Below the pieces are notes generated by a model. It searched no databases, was not told the origin of the DNA, and worked only from the letters and a program-made list of their open reading frames with translations. This document shows, in pieces, positions 27,969 to 36,593 of a DNA stretch of 64,000 nt. Origin of the DNA: Bifidobacterium coryneforme (GTDB lineage Bacteria > Actinomycetota > Actinomycetes > Actinomycetales > Bifidobacteriaceae). Location of the stretch: the NCBI RefSeq assembly GCF_000737865.1, contig NZ_CP007287.1, positions 35,982 through 99,981 on the forward strand, in the 5' to 3' direction. The position numbers were made by a program, and so were the translations under genes. How positions within the stretch are numbered: the first letter of the stretch is position 1; every line of letters starts with the position of its first letter.

Positions 27969-29714
27969 ATGACGGAAGACAAGAATCTCTATGACGTGGT
28001 CATCATCGGTGGTGGCCCTGCCGGACTGAGCGCCGGGCTCTACCTGGCCCGTGCCCGGTACCGTACTCTGATTCTGGAGAAGGACGATTTCGGCGGGCAG
28101 ATCACCATCACTGCGGACGTGGTCAACTACCCAGGAGTGGCCAGGACGGATGGGCGCAAGCTGACCGAGACCATGCGTCAGCAGGCCCAGGACTTCGGTG
28201 CGGAGTTCATGACGGCCGAGGCCACCGGGATTGATGTGGATGGCGACATCAAGGTGGTCCACACATCCAGGGGCGATCTGCGGACCTTCGGCGTCCTGAT
28301 TGCCACCGGAGCCAGCCCCCGTAAGATCGGGTTCGAAGGTGAGCAGGAGTACGCCGGCAGAGGAGTGGCCTATTGCGCCACCTGTGACGGGGAGTTCTTC
28401 TCCGGGCGTGAGGTCCTGGTTGTTGGCGGAGGATTCGCCGCCGCCGAAGAGTCCGTCTTCCTGACCAAGTACGCCACCAAGGTCACCCTCCTCGTGCGTG
28501 AGGAGGACTTCACCTGTGACGCCTCCGTGGCCGCCGAGGCCAGGAACAACGACAAGATCGAGATTCACTACTCCACCGAGCTCCAGGGTGTCTCCGCCGG
28601 TCCGGGCGGCCTGGTCGAGGCCACCCTCCTGGACAGGACCACCGGGGAGACCAGGGCCTGGAAGCCGGCCGACCAGGGCACCTTCGGTGTCTTTGTTTTC
28701 GCGGGCTATGTGCCTCAGACCGGCCTGGTCAAAGGCGTGGTTGACCTGGACGATCACGGGTACGTCATCACCCATGGCTACCTGGAGACCTCGGTCCCGG
28801 GCGTCTACGCCGCTGGCGACCTGCGGGTGAAGAACCTCCGCCAGGTCATCACCGCCACCTCTGACGGTGCTGTGGCGGCCGTGGAGTTGGAGCGCTATGC
28901 CTCCGATATGTCCGCCCGGACCGGTTTGGTGCCGCCCAGACCCGAGAACACCCCCTATGAGAAGTCCGAAAAGGAGGCTGCCGAGTCGGCTGCTGCTTCT
29001 GGTACCTCGCCGGCTCCCGTGGCCCAGGGTGCGGGAAATGCCCCAGCCAAGACATCCGGCTTCTTTGGGCCCGATATCAGGAAGCAGCTGGATGTGGTCT
29101 TCGGACGGATGACGGCCAGGCTGATTCTGAAGCTGGAGCTGGACGACAGCCCGGTCTCCGGGGAATTGCGCACCTTCATCGACGAGCTGGTCTCCCTCTC
29201 CGACGGTCTCCTGAGCAGCCAGGTCGAGAACGCTTCGGGTGTGCAGGACTTCGACCCGGCAGGTGATCTGCCTGGTGCCCGTCCCTGCGTGCGCATCTGC
29301 CGGATTGGCGCCGATGGCGAGGCCGAGGAGACAGGTCTGGCCTTCCATGGTGTGCCCAGCGGGCATGAGTTCAACTCCTTCGTCCTGGCCCTGTACAACG
29401 CGGCAGGCCCCGGTCAGCAGGTTGACCAGGCAACCTCGGATAGGATCGATGCCATCAACGACCAGGTCGATATCATGATGCTGGTCTCGCTGACCTGCAC
29501 CATGTGCCCCACCACGGTCCTCTCCGCCCAGCGGGTGGCCTCCCAGAACGGGAAGGTTCGTGCCGAGGCCTATGACCTCTCGCACTTCCCCACCCTGAAG
29601 GACCAGTACCAGGTCATGAGTGTGCCCTGTATCGTCATTCGGAAGGGCGGCCAGGAAACTGTGGAGTTCGGTAAGAAATCAGTGCCGGAGATGCTGGATC
29701 TGATTGGGGCGTAG
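27969..29714 (+). CDS. AhpF-like NADH-peroxiredoxin reductase with C-terminal thioredoxin-like domains
   Basis: About 581 residues. Residues 1-325 are a thioredoxin-reductase core: FAD motif GGGPAG (14-19), redox pair Cys136-A-T-Cys139, a second dinucleotide motif GGGFAAAE (153-160) and GDLR near 280. An Ala/Pro/Ser linker (about 345-375) leads to a region matching the two-fold thioredoxin-like domain found at the N-terminus of enteric AhpF, including GHEFNSFVLAL and a second disulfide Cys510-T-M-Cys513, then a V-P-C segment. The electron-relay domain thus sits at the C-terminus instead of the N-terminus. It likely passes NADH electrons to AhpC. Start ATG 27969 follows AAGGAA sites; the frame is open from 27855. 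Confidence 0.9.
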   Translation: MTEDKNLYDVVIIGGGPAGLSAGLYLARARYRTLILEKDDFGGQITITADVVNYPGVARTDGRKLTETMRQQAQDFGAEFMTAEATGIDVDGDIKVVHTSRGDLRTFGVLIATGASPRKIGFEGEQEYAGRGVAYCATCDGEFFSGREVLVVGGGFAAAEESVFLTKYATKVTLLVREEDFTCDASVAAEARNNDKIEIHYSTELQGVSAGPGGLVEATLLDRTTGETRAWKPADQGTFGVFVFAGYVPQTGLVKGVVDLDDHGYVITHGYLETSVPGVYAAGDLRVKNLRQVITATSDGAVAAVELERYASDMSARTGLVPPRPENTPYEKSEKEAAESAAASGTSPAPVAQGAGNAPAKTSGFFGPDIRKQLDVVFGRMTARLILKLELDDSPVSGELRTFIDELVSLSDGLLSSQVENASGVQDFDPAGDLPGARPCVRICRIGADGEAEETGLAFHGVPSGHEFNSFVLALYNAAGPGQQVDQATSDRIDAINDQVDIMMLVSLTCTMCPTTVLSAQRVASQNGKVRAEAYDLSHFPTLKDQYQVMSVPCIVIRKGGQETVEFGKKSVPEMLDLIGA

Positions 29715-29721
29715 AGACGGC

Positions 29722-29749
29722 GCGGCACCGGCCGAAACGCCGGTGCCGC
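29722..29749 (+). terminator. stem-loop after the AhpF-like gene
   Basis: A perfect 11-bp stem, GCGGCACCGGC (29722-29732) with GCCGGTGCCGC (29739-29749), and a 6-base loop begin 8 bases after the stop codon. The T-tract is poor, but the stem is very stable and well placed as a transcript end. Confidence 0.7.
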
Positions 29750-30424
29750 CTACCTGCCGAGCCTCCTCTGGGGTTGTGTAAGAGGGCCATGTAGCTCAAT
29801 TTGGAACGCCCGGGGCCTGCCTTTACGGCAAGGCCTATAATTGAATGTGCATCCTGAGGGATGCTTGCTGCAGGGGAGATGTGCGGACCAACTGAGCAAA
29901 GGTGGCTGGCCGATGGAGAAGTTCCTTGAACTGACTTGTTGGGCTCCCACACACTTGGTCGACGATGCTGTCGCCGGAACTGGTCCGAATGCACGCCCCT
30001 GTGTCGCCCGCCCCTGCTTCATGCGGTAAAACTGGAGCGAGAGACAATCCCGATTCGAGGTCGGCTGATGACGGTTGGCACTCACGATCGGGGTGGGATA
30101 CCGGCTCATCCTGACGGAGCATGCTCCGCCCCCAATGTCGGAGTTCTCTTTTCCCTCAAGAGCTCCGCTGGAGCATGTGATGTCGAGATGGGTCGGGCAT
30201 CCTGCACCTTCGAGTTCAGACAGCTCTCGGTTTTTACGGTGCGGCGCACGCGGTGTCGCAGGTTTGATGACCGCATGGTTTCACGCTGATGGACGCACAC
30301 TCTCAACAGGAGATGCGCTCCTATCTGTTGCAATCCGCCCCTGGCGGCCTGGTCTCCCAAATCATCCGGCCAATGGTGGAAAATGGAGGAGACGGAGTTT
30401 CATGCAAAGGGGAGGAAACCCATC
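29750..30424. other. long non-coding stretch upstream of the glycine-repeat protein
   Basis: About 675 bases, large for this compact chromosome. Several short open frames exist on both strands, but none has a ribosome-binding site or protein-like sequence. A perfect 14-base palindrome CGGAGCATGCTCCG lies at 30115-30128, and GCTCCGCTGGAGC hairpin-like repeats of the same core lie about 40 bases further on. A TAGCTCAATTTGG string at 29791 mimics a tRNA D-arm, but the rest does not fold as a tRNA. It may hold a long regulatory leader, a small RNA or a decayed gene. Confidence 0.4.
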
Positions 30425-31447
30425 ATGAGTGAGCAGGACACGACGGAAAACACGAACACTGGCCCGGCGACGGATCAGCAGAAGGGGGCTGGTACCGAGA
30501 GTAGGGGAAATCGTAAACGGCGTATCGTTGTCATCGTGGCTGCTGTGGTCTTCCTGCTGGTGGTTGCGGCTGTCGTGGCAGGTGTGCTGGCTACCAGGGA
30601 ACGGCATACCGTCGCCCTGGAGGACTGTACTCGATCCGGCAAAGCCTATGAGACGAGCGTCGCTGATCTAAAGCGTAACCAGGAGCAGGCCCAGAAGGTG
30701 TTGGCGGCTACGCCCGCCCAGAATACGGCTGACCCCAAGACCCATGCGAGCCTGGAGCAGACCGCTCTGAAGAAGGCGGATCGGACCACCGTCTCCTGCG
30801 CGGCCAGCCAGAGCACGACGGAACTCAACCGGAACAAGGACAGGCTTGACAAGGCCGCGTCAGTCAACAAACGGCTGGCCCGCCTGAACAAGGACGGTGC
30901 CGCCAAGGTGGAGGCCTTGGCCAAGGCCAAGACCCTGAGCGATGAAAAGCAGGCCCTGGATGCGTCGATCAGTGCGGCTGCCGCACTGTTGGGCGACTCG
31001 GACGGGAAGGTTGCCGACAATGCCGTCAGGGAGAGCCTGGGCAAGGCCCTGGATGACGCCAGGCAGGTCAGTGGTAAGAAAGGCATCACCGACCCGAAGA
31101 CCTATACGGATGCGAAGCAGGCGCTCGATGGGGCCATCAATGCCGTGAACGACTCGATTGGCCAGAAGCAGGCCGCCGATGAGGCAGCTGCCGCCCAAGC
31201 TTCCGCGGTAAGTGGGACAGGAAGTGCGTACGCAGGTGGCGGTATCACTGGAAATGGCTACACCGGTGGTGGCTACTCTGGTGGTGGCTATACCGGTGGT
31301 GGTTATTCGGGTGGTGGCACAGGTGGATATGCGCCTGGCGTTCATCTTGATTCAGGAACGGTTGTTCTTAACCCGGGTACTCCTCCGGATGCAACTGTTG
31401 AGTTTGAAGCATGCGGAATTCTAGGGACTGCCCCTCATTTTTGTTGA
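30425..31447 (+). CDS. membrane-anchored surface protein with glycine-rich repeats (unknown function)
   Basis: About 340 residues. A polar N-terminus (1-33) ends in basic residues R-K-R-R, then one membrane helix (about 34-56) is followed by a long Lys/Ala/Asp-rich helical region (about 60-265). Near the end is a tandem repeat of the unit G-Y-T/S-G-G (about 275-305), then a C-terminal tail with two cysteines (CGILGTAPHFC). The single helix with positive residues on the N-side predicts a type II membrane protein with the coil outside. Similar bifidobacterial proteins carry the unreliable label 'colicin transporter'. The start at 30425 is supported by GGGGAGG about 10 bases upstream. Function not known. 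Confidence 0.75.
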   Translation: MSEQDTTENTNTGPATDQQKGAGTESRGNRKRRIVVIVAAVVFLLVVAAVVAGVLATRERHTVALEDCTRSGKAYETSVADLKRNQEQAQKVLAATPAQNTADPKTHASLEQTALKKADRTTVSCAASQSTTELNRNKDRLDKAASVNKRLARLNKDGAAKVEALAKAKTLSDEKQALDASISAAAALLGDSDGKVADNAVRESLGKALDDARQVSGKKGITDPKTYTDAKQALDGAINAVNDSIGQKQAADEAAAAQASAVSGTGSAYAGGGITGNGYTGGGYSGGGYTGGGYSGGGTGGYAPGVHLDSGTVVLNPGTPPDATVEFEACGILGTAPHFC

Positions 31448-31665
31448 TATAGCAGTTTGAAATGACGGGAATAGGTAGAAGTAAGAACCGGTCCGTTCAG
31501 AGTGTCTTCCTGTGGGGTATACCTCTATCTGAGGAGCTCTTGTGTCTTGGTCAACCATGGACCGGATGAAAGAATCAGCGATGTCACCGGGAGAGACGAA
31601 GACTGCACACGCCAGAACCCCAAGATTGGGAAGACAGGGTGTGTAGACCAACATCCATAACGAGC

Positions 31666-31700
31666 GTGGCCCTGCTCCGGAGAAATCAGAGCAGGGCCAC
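31666..31700 (-). terminator. stem-loop after ppc
   Basis: A perfect 12-bp stem, GTGGCCCTGCTC (31666-31677) and GAGCAGGGCCAC (31689-31700), with an 11-base loop sits 24 bases after the ppc stop on the minus strand. It is the probable transcript end for ppc. No long T-run follows. Confidence 0.7.
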
Positions 31701-31723
31701 GGAACTGCCCAGGGGGCAGGGCA

Positions 31724-34483
31724 TCAGCCAGTGTTCTGGAGGCCGGCGGCGACTCCCGAAACGGTGCAGAGAATCAGGTAGATGAAGTCCGCCTGCTGGC
31801 TCTTGCTGAGCTCCTCCTTGTCGTTGCGCCGCCGCAGGGTTCGCAGGGCGCGTACCTGGGTGACCGATAGGGCATCCACGTAGGGAGAGCGGATACGGAT
31901 GGCCTGGCCCAGCACGTGGCGATGCTGCAGGGGCCACTCGTCGCCGACGATTTGCAGAACCCACTTGCGGGTCAGCTCCATCTCCGAAAGGACCTTCTGA
32001 CTCAGATCGTCACGATCACCCAGGGACAGGTACATCTTGGCGATGCGCTCGTCGGTCTTGGCCAGGCTCATTTCGATGTTGTCGATGAAGGTGCTGAAGA
32101 GGGGCCATTCCTCGTAGGCCTGGCGCAGGGTATCCAGGTCATTGAACTCCTCGCAGGCCGTTCCCAGGCCGTACCAGGCGGCCAGGTTGATGCGGGCCTG
32201 TGCCCAGGAGAAGACCCAGGGTATGGTCCGCAAATCATCCAGGGACTTGGCTCCCAGACCACGCTTGGCGGGGCGGGAACCAATGGGGAGGAGGCCGATT
32301 TCGTTCAGAGGCGTCACGATGGAGAACCAGGGAGCGAAGTCGGGGGTGTGGAGGAGGTCCAGGAAGCGCCGGTGGGCGGAATCGTCCAGCTTGGCGGCCA
32401 TGTCAGAGTACTTCTCCGTCATGGTCGTATTGCGCTCTTCGACGCTGGGGGCCGACTGGAGCAGGGTGGCTGCGGCAACGGACTCGATGTGGCGGATGGC
32501 CAGAACCGGGTTGCCGTAGCGGGCGAAAATCACCTCGCCCTGTTCAGTCAGCTTGAAGCGGCAGTTCACGGAGCCCACCGGCTGTGCCAGGACCGCCCTG
32601 TTGGCCGGGCCGCCACCGCGACCCACGGCGCCGCCGCGGCCGTGGAAGAGGGTCACGTCGATGTCATGGCTCTGGGCCCACTTGGCGATGCGCTCCTGGG
32701 CGGAGTGCAGGGCCAGGGTGGCCGATACGGGTCCGGCATCCTTGGAGGAGTCGGAGTATCCCAGCATGACCTCCATCTTGTTGCCGGTTTTCTTGAGGCG
32801 GGCCTGGACCTCGGGGATCTTGATGATCTCCTCCAACACATCCACCGAATTCTGCAGATCCTCCAGCTGCTCGAACAGGGGGATCACGTCGATGACGGGA
32901 ACGTCCTCGGCATGCTCGAAGGCCAGACGGTTCAGCTCGTAGACGTCCTTGACGTTCTGGGCCGACTTGGTGAAGGAGATGATGTAGCGGCGGGCCGCCT
33001 TCTGCCCGTTGCGCTTCTGAATGGCACCCAGGGCACGGAAGGTGTCGAGCACCTCGTGGGTCATGGGCTGCAATTCGCCGCGCTCGCCGTGCAGGCCGTG
33101 TTCGCGGATGTCCTCCAGGGCGCGGGCGTGGACCAGTGAGTGCTGACGGAACTCCATCTCGACCATGTGGAAACCGAAGGTCTGGGCCTGCCATATCAGG
33201 TCCTGGAGGGGGCCGTAGGCCTGGCGGACGGCCCCGGCTGCGGCCAGGGAGTCCTGGACAATCTTCAGGTCGGCGATGAAATCGTCGCAGCTGCGGTACA
33301 TCAGGTCGGCGTCACGCTTGATGGTGGCGGTGAGCCTGTCGGCGATGACCAGGACCACGGCCCGGTGCAACTCCCTGTGGGAGACGACCTCGGCGCGGTC
33401 GGTCAGGCGCTCGCTCATTTCCTTCTGGTGGCTCCACAGGCTTCGCAGTTCGCTGCTGGGCGGGGTGGTAGTCGCTTCCATGGTCATGTTGCGGCCGACG
33501 GTGGAGGTCGCCTCCTGGAGGGCCTTGAGCACGTGGTCGGAGAACTTGCGGGCCACCTTGCGCGAGACCTTGGCGGTGACGTTCGGATTACCGTCCCTGT
33601 CGGAGCCTATCCAGCTGCCGGGGTGGAAGAAGGCGGGGCAGACGGGCTTGACCGTACCGGCCTTCTTGCCCAACATCCAGTCGTCGAACCTGCGGTAGAC
33701 CCTGGGGATGGTCTGGAAGAGGGTGGCATCGAAGATGTCGAGGATGGTGTTGGATTCCTCCACGGGCGTCGGCTTCTTGGTTGCGATGGGGGAGGTGCGG
33801 AAGAGGGCGTCGATCTCGTTGTGGAGCAGACGCTCGTTTTCCACCCGCTCGGAACCGCCCAGTCCACGGCGAACGGCCAGCAGGTTGGCGATGCGGCGTA
33901 TCTTGCCCTCGACGGCCTTACGTCGCGCCTCGGTGGGATGGGCGGTGAATACCGGATGGAACTCCAGTTTTTCCAGCAGTTCCGAGGCCTTGGCCGGACC
34001 CATCTCCTGAAGGAGTTGGCTGTAGGCGCTGGTCATTTCGTTGATGGGGTCGGTGCCCTTGACACCCAGGTCGATCTTTCCTTCGCGCTCATGCAGGACG
34101 CGCACCCGGTAGTTCTCCTCACAGAGGTTGGCCAGGTGGAAGTATGTAGTCAGAGCCCGGGCCAGGAGTTGCGAGTCCTGTATGGATGTGTCGTCAATCA
34201 GGGCGACCGCCTTGGCCAGACCGTCCTCGTCGGGGAGGGGGTCGGAGGGGTGTCTGTTGAAATGCTCGGCACTGGCCGCCACCACATCTTCGCGCAGCGA
34301 GTCGAACCGGTTGAGCAGTTCCTTGTCGAATTCCCCCAGAACATCCCGAAGCAGTCGCAGGCACAATGCCATATCCTCACCCAGTGATTGGGGAAGATCG
34401 CGCTCCTCCGGGCCTTTTGTGCCGGTACCGGACGCAACCAGGGTCGCATCCGCCGCCGTGATTTGCTGATTACTATCTGTCAT
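31724..34483 (-). CDS. ppc: phosphoenolpyruvate carboxylase
   Basis: About 919 residues, the full bacterial PEPC length. Diagnostic segments are VFTAHPTEARRK (catalytic His), FHGRGGAVGRGGGP (mobile loop with catalytic Arg), LGYSDSSKDAG, and the C-terminal Q-N-T-G that binds the inhibitor aspartate in other PEPCs. The enzyme joins bicarbonate to PEP to make oxaloacetate, the main anaplerotic step in bifidobacteria. The start is ATG at 34483 with a strong AAGGAGG site; 13 further open codons upstream are ignored. It is transcribed leftward and alone, divergent from the ThrE-type gene. Confidence 0.97.
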   Translation of the reverse strand: MTDSNQQITAADATLVASGTGTKGPEERDLPQSLGEDMALCLRLLRDVLGEFDKELLNRFDSLREDVVAASAEHFNRHPSDPLPDEDGLAKAVALIDDTSIQDSQLLARALTTYFHLANLCEENYRVRVLHEREGKIDLGVKGTDPINEMTSAYSQLLQEMGPAKASELLEKLEFHPVFTAHPTEARRKAVEGKIRRIANLLAVRRGLGGSERVENERLLHNEIDALFRTSPIATKKPTPVEESNTILDIFDATLFQTIPRVYRRFDDWMLGKKAGTVKPVCPAFFHPGSWIGSDRDGNPNVTAKVSRKVARKFSDHVLKALQEATSTVGRNMTMEATTTPPSSELRSLWSHQKEMSERLTDRAEVVSHRELHRAVVLVIADRLTATIKRDADLMYRSCDDFIADLKIVQDSLAAAGAVRQAYGPLQDLIWQAQTFGFHMVEMEFRQHSLVHARALEDIREHGLHGERGELQPMTHEVLDTFRALGAIQKRNGQKAARRYIISFTKSAQNVKDVYELNRLAFEHAEDVPVIDVIPLFEQLEDLQNSVDVLEEIIKIPEVQARLKKTGNKMEVMLGYSDSSKDAGPVSATLALHSAQERIAKWAQSHDIDVTLFHGRGGAVGRGGGPANRAVLAQPVGSVNCRFKLTEQGEVIFARYGNPVLAIRHIESVAAATLLQSAPSVEERNTTMTEKYSDMAAKLDDSAHRRFLDLLHTPDFAPWFSIVTPLNEIGLLPIGSRPAKRGLGAKSLDDLRTIPWVFSWAQARINLAAWYGLGTACEEFNDLDTLRQAYEEWPLFSTFIDNIEMSLAKTDERIAKMYLSLGDRDDLSQKVLSEMELTRKWVLQIVGDEWPLQHRHVLGQAIRIRSPYVDALSVTQVRALRTLRRRNDKEELSKSQQADFIYLILCTVSGVAAGLQNTG

Positions 34484-34752
34484 CAGTCCTCCTTGCCGAA
34501 TCTCCGGTTGCCCGGTCATCAACCATTCCGCGGCACCTCCGCGGTTATTGGTGGTTGGCGTTGCAGGCCCACAGCCTTCGAATTAGCGGCTCACTCTTCA
34601 TTCTAGGTCGCCTACGGCATATTTGTATTTCATGGTCCATCCGGCATCCGTCACGTTGTGAATGGGTGTGGCTCGCCTGACATATGGACGGGTTTCCTGC
34701 ATACAGGGTGGTTTACCTGGTCATGACCGGCCAGCGTGACGTGGGAGGGAGT

Positions 34753-36531
34753 ATGAATGAAAGGGTGAAAACCAAGAGCAGCGGATTGCCGCATCACGAT
34801 CCCCGCCGTACGGAAGCGGGTGCCAGGAGGGTCAGCAAGTACCATACCCATTCCATTCCCCTGGATATGGAAGACATCGAGCGGGACTATGACAAGCCCA
34901 TCCTCGATGCCTGCATAGCGGCCAAGACCAGCCTCATAGTACGGGTGGGGATGCTGGAACTGGGGGCGGGCACCGGGAGCTTCCGTGTGCGCCAGATGAT
35001 GCACCGAATCGCCTATCCGATGGGGGTCCATGTCCGGGCCGACGTGAACCTGACCGACATCGAAGCCTCCTGCACCGATGGGGTTTCGCGGATTACCGAG
35101 GTGGTCGACCTTCCCACCACCGGTGTCAATACGGAGCGAATCTGGCTCCTGGAGCACTTTGCCGACTGGCTCAGCGTCAACTGTGGGCAGAGCAGCACGT
35201 ACCATGTCATGCCTTCGGTTTCCGAGGAGCTGGTCGATAATCTGGATGATCCCCACGTGTATGCGGTTGCCCGCAAGGCCTTGAAGGATCTGCTGGCCCA
35301 CGATGCCGCAGCGGTTGAGGCCCTGAAGGAGACCACTGCGGAGGCGGTGGAGAACCTGGACCAGATTGAGCAGAGCCGGCTTGAGGCGGCGCAGATGGAC
35401 ACGATGACGGCCGTTGGTCTGGGTGCCGTCGGAAATCAGGCGGCCTCCAGCCTTGATGGGGGCGACGGGGCGGCTGAGATTACCGCCGAACATATAGAGC
35501 GGGACGAATCCTCCGGTGTGGAACCCGTCGCCGCCGATAGAGGCATTACGGTCCGTCAGGCCCATGAACGCCTGAATCTGATTGAGCGTAGAAAGCCCCT
35601 CTACTCTCCGATCTTCTACGGCTTCGCTGCGGCGGTGGCCTGCGCCGCATTCGTCTTTCTTCTTGGCGGTGGCCCATATGACATGGCGGGCGCCTTTGTC
35701 GGCGCGGGCATCGGTCAGTGGTTCCGCCGGCAGATGCTGGACCGTAGAATCAACCAGTTCTTCGCCACCGGAGCCTCGGTGATCATCGCCGCCCTGGCCT
35801 GCATCGGCACCCTACGTCTGGTCGGGTTCTTCGACCCGGTGGCCCTGAGGCACGACACCGCATACATTGGTGCCATCCTCTATGTGATTCCGGGCTTCCC
35901 CCTGGTCACCGGTGGCCTGGATATCGCCAAACTGGATTTTCCCTCGGGGATACAGCGCATCACCTACGCCTTCTCGATTATCCTGGTCGCCACCCTGGGT
36001 GGCTGGGCCGTTGCCAGGATGGTCATGCTCAACCCGCAGGGCTTCGAGCCCATGGTCCTCAACGCCTGGGTCCTTGCCGGTCTGCGTATGGTTGCGGCCT
36101 TCTGCGGGGTATGGGGATTCTCGGTCCTCTTCAATTCTCCCCAGCGCATGGCCCTGGTTGCTGCCACCATCGGGGCCCTGACCGATACGATGCGTCTGGA
36201 GATGCAGGATCTGCTCAACGTCCCGCCGGAGATGGGTGCCTTCCTCGGGGCCTTCGTGGCCGGTATCCTGGCCACGGTCTGGCGGTCATCGGTCCGCCAT
36301 GGATACCTGCCGCCGGATCTGGGGTATCCACGTATCAGCCTAACCGTCCCCTCCATCGTCATCATGGTGCCCGGGCTTTACATGTACCGGGCCATGTTCT
36401 ACCTGGGGCAGTTCAATACTCTGGAGGCGCTGGACTGGGCCTTCCGGGCCTTCATGGTCATCATCTGCCTGCCCATCGGACTGGTGGTGGCCAGGGTCAT
36501 CACCGATAAGTCCTGGCGTTACGACGTATGA
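34753..36531 (+). CDS. threonine/serine exporter family protein (ThrE-type)
   Basis: About 592 residues. The N-terminal cytoplasmic DUF1212 domain (about 45-205) has the family motif D-I-E-A-S-C-T-D-G. A charged linker region (about 205-290) precedes about ten membrane helices (about 295-590), including the small ThrE_2-type half. ThrE of Corynebacterium glutamicum exports threonine and serine. This protein has both halves in one chain, as ThrE does. The start is ATG at 34753 with GGGAGGGAG just upstream; 23 open upstream codons look non-coding. It converges on trpS with a shared terminator. Confidence 0.88.
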   Translation: MNERVKTKSSGLPHHDPRRTEAGARRVSKYHTHSIPLDMEDIERDYDKPILDACIAAKTSLIVRVGMLELGAGTGSFRVRQMMHRIAYPMGVHVRADVNLTDIEASCTDGVSRITEVVDLPTTGVNTERIWLLEHFADWLSVNCGQSSTYHVMPSVSEELVDNLDDPHVYAVARKALKDLLAHDAAAVEALKETTAEAVENLDQIEQSRLEAAQMDTMTAVGLGAVGNQAASSLDGGDGAAEITAEHIERDESSGVEPVAADRGITVRQAHERLNLIERRKPLYSPIFYGFAAAVACAAFVFLLGGGPYDMAGAFVGAGIGQWFRRQMLDRRINQFFATGASVIIAALACIGTLRLVGFFDPVALRHDTAYIGAILYVIPGFPLVTGGLDIAKLDFPSGIQRITYAFSIILVATLGGWAVARMVMLNPQGFEPMVLNAWVLAGLRMVAAFCGVWGFSVLFNSPQRMALVAATIGALTDTMRLEMQDLLNVPPEMGAFLGAFVAGILATVWRSSVRHGYLPPDLGYPRISLTVPSIVIMVPGLYMYRAMFYLGQFNTLEALDWAFRAFMVIICLPIGLVVARVITDKSWRYDV

Positions 36532-36533
36532 AA

Positions 36534-36572
36534 ACAGGTCTGCGGAGCGACTTGCCGGCTCCGCAGACCTGT
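36534..36572. terminator. bidirectional terminator between ThrE-type gene and trpS
   Basis: A perfect 15-bp stem, ACAGGTCTGCGGAGC (36534-36548) and GCTCCGCAGACCTGT (36558-36572), with a 9-base loop lies between two convergent genes. On the minus strand it is followed by TTTT, giving trpS an intrinsic terminator; it starts 3 bases after the exporter stop codon. Confidence 0.85.
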
Positions 36573-36593
36573 TGCCTGGAGGTTTCGGTCTTT

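Noticed and set aside
27837-29585. 582-codon minus-strand open frame
   Set aside because: It is antisense to the AhpF-like gene, whose motifs are unmistakable; the composition (Gly/His/Gln-rich) is typical of an antisense frame.
29786-29845. tRNA-like sequence with TAGCTCAATTTGG
   Set aside because: Only a D-arm-like string is present; acceptor, anticodon and T-arms do not pair.
34484-34752. Riboswitch or attenuator between ppc and the ThrE-type gene
   Set aside because: The 270 bases hold both divergent promoters, but I saw no strong hairpin series or known conserved motif.
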